From Prosthecomicrobium pneumaticum (lineage in GTDB: Bacteria; Pseudomonadota; Alphaproteobacteria; Rhizobiales; Kaistiaceae): a DNA stretch of 64,000 bases. The position numbers and the translations under genes are program-made. Below the pieces are notes generated by a model. The model worked only from the letters and a program-made list of their open reading frames with translations, had not been told where the DNA came from and did no database searches. The stretch covers positions 536,756 through 600,755 of the forward strand of contig NZ_JACHOO010000002.1 of NCBI RefSeq assembly GCF_014199915.1, given 5' to 3'. Numbering within the stretch: the first letter of the stretch is position 1; each line of letters begins with the position of its first letter. Positions 62,833 to 64,000 of this stretch are shown piece after piece.

Positions 62833-62907
62833 GGCCGTCGTCCGGTTCGCGAGGGAAATCGGACGACGGCGTAGCGGGAGAAGACTGCGGCCGCGTGACG
62901 GCTGCGG

Positions 62908-63723
62908 TCAGAAGAAGCGCTCGACCCCCGCCGCCTCGACGAGCGCCGCGAGCTCCCCGCGGATCTGCGGCGCGCCGGCGGCGATGCGATTGCCATTGAG
63001 GATGCCGTCGCCGGCGAGGAAATCATTCTGCCAGCCGCCCGCCTCGCGGATCAGGCAGAGGCCGGCGGCGCAGTCCCAGGAATTCATGTGGTGCTCGAAA
63101 TAGCCGACGAGGCGGCCGGCGGCGACATAGGCGAGCATCAGCGCGCCGGAGGCGTTGCGGTAGAACATGCCGCCCGATGCGAGCAGCACCTCGACGAAGC
63201 GCGCCACATCGGCGGCCGGGATGCGATGGTTGCAGCCATAGCCGAGCAGGCCCTCGCCGAGCCCGCGCTTCGGCTCCACCCGCATCGGCGCGCCGTTCAA
63301 CGTCGCGCCGAGCCCGTCGGCGGAGGAGAACATCTCCTCCGAGGTCGGCTTGTAGATCACTCCGACGACCGGTCGCGCCTCTTCCACGACGGCGATCGAG
63401 ACGCACCAGTCCGCCATGCCGGCGAGGAAGGGGCTCGTGCCGTCGATCGGATCGACGATCCACAACGCGCCGGAGGTGCCTTCGGTCAGACCCTCCTCCT
63501 CGCCGAGCACGCCGTCTTGCGGGAAAGCGACCGCGACGCGGGCGCGGATCAGCGCCTCGACGGACCGATCGGCGATGCTGACCACGTCCTGCCCGCCCTT
63601 CTTGAACTCGACGGCGAGGCTCGCCAGCCGCTCGAAATAGGACATGGCGAGAGCGCCGCCCTCGCGGGCGAGTTCCTCGGCGAGACGGTGGCGGGCGGCG
63701 ATATCGGCGGCGGAGAGGGGCAC
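62908..63723 (-). CDS. Inositol monophosphatase family protein (271 aa)
   Basis: A Mg-dependent lithium-sensitive-type phosphatase fold. Metal ligands are visible in LGEEEGL, the hallmark DPIDGTSPF and the C-terminal NSWDCAAGLCLIREAGG. Members include inositol phosphatases, histidinol-phosphatase HisN and 3'-phosphoadenosine phosphatase; the exact substrate is not decidable. It lies 19 bp after the LacI-type gene and 75 bp ahead of the phosphoesterase, so the operon may handle a phosphorylated sugar or polyol. Confidence 0.9.
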   Translation of the reverse strand: MPLSAADIAARHRLAEELAREGGALAMSYFERLASLAVEFKKGGQDVVSIADRSVEALIRARVAVAFPQDGVLGEEEGLTEGTSGALWIVDPIDGTSPFLAGMADWCVSIAVVEEARPVVGVIYKPTSEEMFSSADGLGATLNGAPMRVEPKRGLGEGLLGYGCNHRIPAADVARFVEVLLASGGMFYRNASGALMLAYVAAGRLVGYFEHHMNSWDCAAGLCLIREAGGWQNDFLAGDGILNGNRIAAGAPQIRGELAALVEAAGVERFF

Positions 63724-63742
63724 GAGCGGTCCTCGACGGGGT

Positions 63743-64000
63743 TCAGACGGGAAGCGGGCAGGAGCGACGCGGCACCAGCGGCACCGCGACGCGAATCGTT
63801 ACCGGCGATGATTGCGGGAATTCGCGGCGGCGCTCCAGCAGGCCGATCGCCTCCGCCGCCATGCGCGCCGGATCCTGACGGAACGTGGTGAGCGCGTAGG
63901 ATTCCCAGCCGGCCTCGGGAATGTCGTCGAAGCCGATCACGGCGAGATCGTCGGGCACGCGCAGCCCCCGGCCGCGGACGACATCCATGAAGCCGAGCGC
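63743..64000 (-). CDS. LacI-family transcriptional regulator, C-terminal part cut by right edge
   Basis: An open frame enters from beyond the window and encodes the last ~85 residues of a LacI/PurR-type periplasmic-binding-like effector domain: ALGFMDVVRGRGLRVPDDLAVIGFDDIPEAGWES, with LTTFRQDPARMAAEAIGLL as the closing helix. The DNA-binding N-terminus is outside. It is first in the operon with the inositol-phosphatase-like gene and probably regulates it. Confidence 0.88.
   Translation of the reverse strand, partial: ALGFMDVVRGRGLRVPDDLAVIGFDDIPEAGWESYALTTFRQDPARMAAEAIGLLERRREFPQSSPVTIRVAVPLVPRRSCPLPV

Overview
The window is high-GC (roughly 70%), tightly packed alphaproteobacterial DNA, most likely from the order Hyphomicrobiales (Rhizobiales). 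I infer this from a TamA/TamB pair with an Omp25-like barrel protein, the large number of ABC uptake operons each with its own regulator (ROK, RpiR, IclR, AraC, GntR, LacI), and an N-carbamoyl-D-amino-acid hydrolase very close to the Agrobacterium enzyme. Genus cannot be fixed. I see no rRNA, tRNA, CRISPR array, integrase or transposase.

Layout. 1-3.8 kb: a GntR/FCD regulator (cut by the left edge) divergent from a D-2-hydroxyacid dehydrogenase, then an AraC-type regulator and an SDR that carry the same promoter/operator module. 3.8-11.07 kb: a sugar uptake and catabolism operon on the minus strand (ROK regulator, single-domain ATPase, binding protein, permease, SDR, SelA-like PLP enzyme, aldose-1-epimerase-like protein). 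11.1-12.62 kb: four tandem ~390-410 bp units built from REP-like hairpins, non-coding. 12.7-19.5 kb: an unusual 2-oxoacid dehydrogenase-like locus with a three-part fusion (E1-alpha, E1-beta, lipoyl domain), a miniature E2-like protein without the catalytic His, a malate/lactate-type dehydrogenase, two SDRs that lack the catalytic Tyr, and a GntR/UTRA regulator. 19.7-28.3 kb: housekeeping genes tamB, tamA and a UvrD-type helicase. 28.3-31.7 kb: a low-GC gap, an outer-membrane barrel protein and UDP-glucose dehydrogenase. 31.7-34.4 kb: a GH32 fructosidase-like protein and an aldo/keto reductase.

34.9-44.1 kb: a divergent cluster with an ABC sugar-type transporter, SDR, RpiR regulator, a DSD1-type PLP enzyme (D-serine dehydratase / D-threonine aldolase fold), RidA and a COG3964-type deacetylase. 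This is plausibly uptake and breakdown of an N-acylated D-amino acid or related compound, with RidA clearing a reactive imine. 44.4-61.0 kb: an unusually complete hydantoin / N-carbamoyl-amino-acid locus. It has D-hydantoinase, an M20-type carbamoylase, IclR regulator, a five-gene Liv-type transporter, D-carbamoylase, D-amino-acid dehydrogenase, hydantoin racemase, N-methylhydantoinase A and B, and a quinone-oxidoreductase-like protein. The Liv operon has a near-consensus sigma70 promoter overlapped by inverted repeats. 61.0-64.0 kb: a minus-strand operon of a LacI regulator (cut by the right edge), an inositol-monophosphatase-family enzyme, a CpdA-like phosphoesterase and a family-2 glycosyltransferase.

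The best candidate for an undescribed system is the E1-lipoyl fusion with an acyltransferase-dead E2 and catalytically altered SDRs (12.7-19.5 kb). Next are the REP-hairpin tandem array, whose arms differ by compensatory base-pair changes, and the duplicated AraC operator module.
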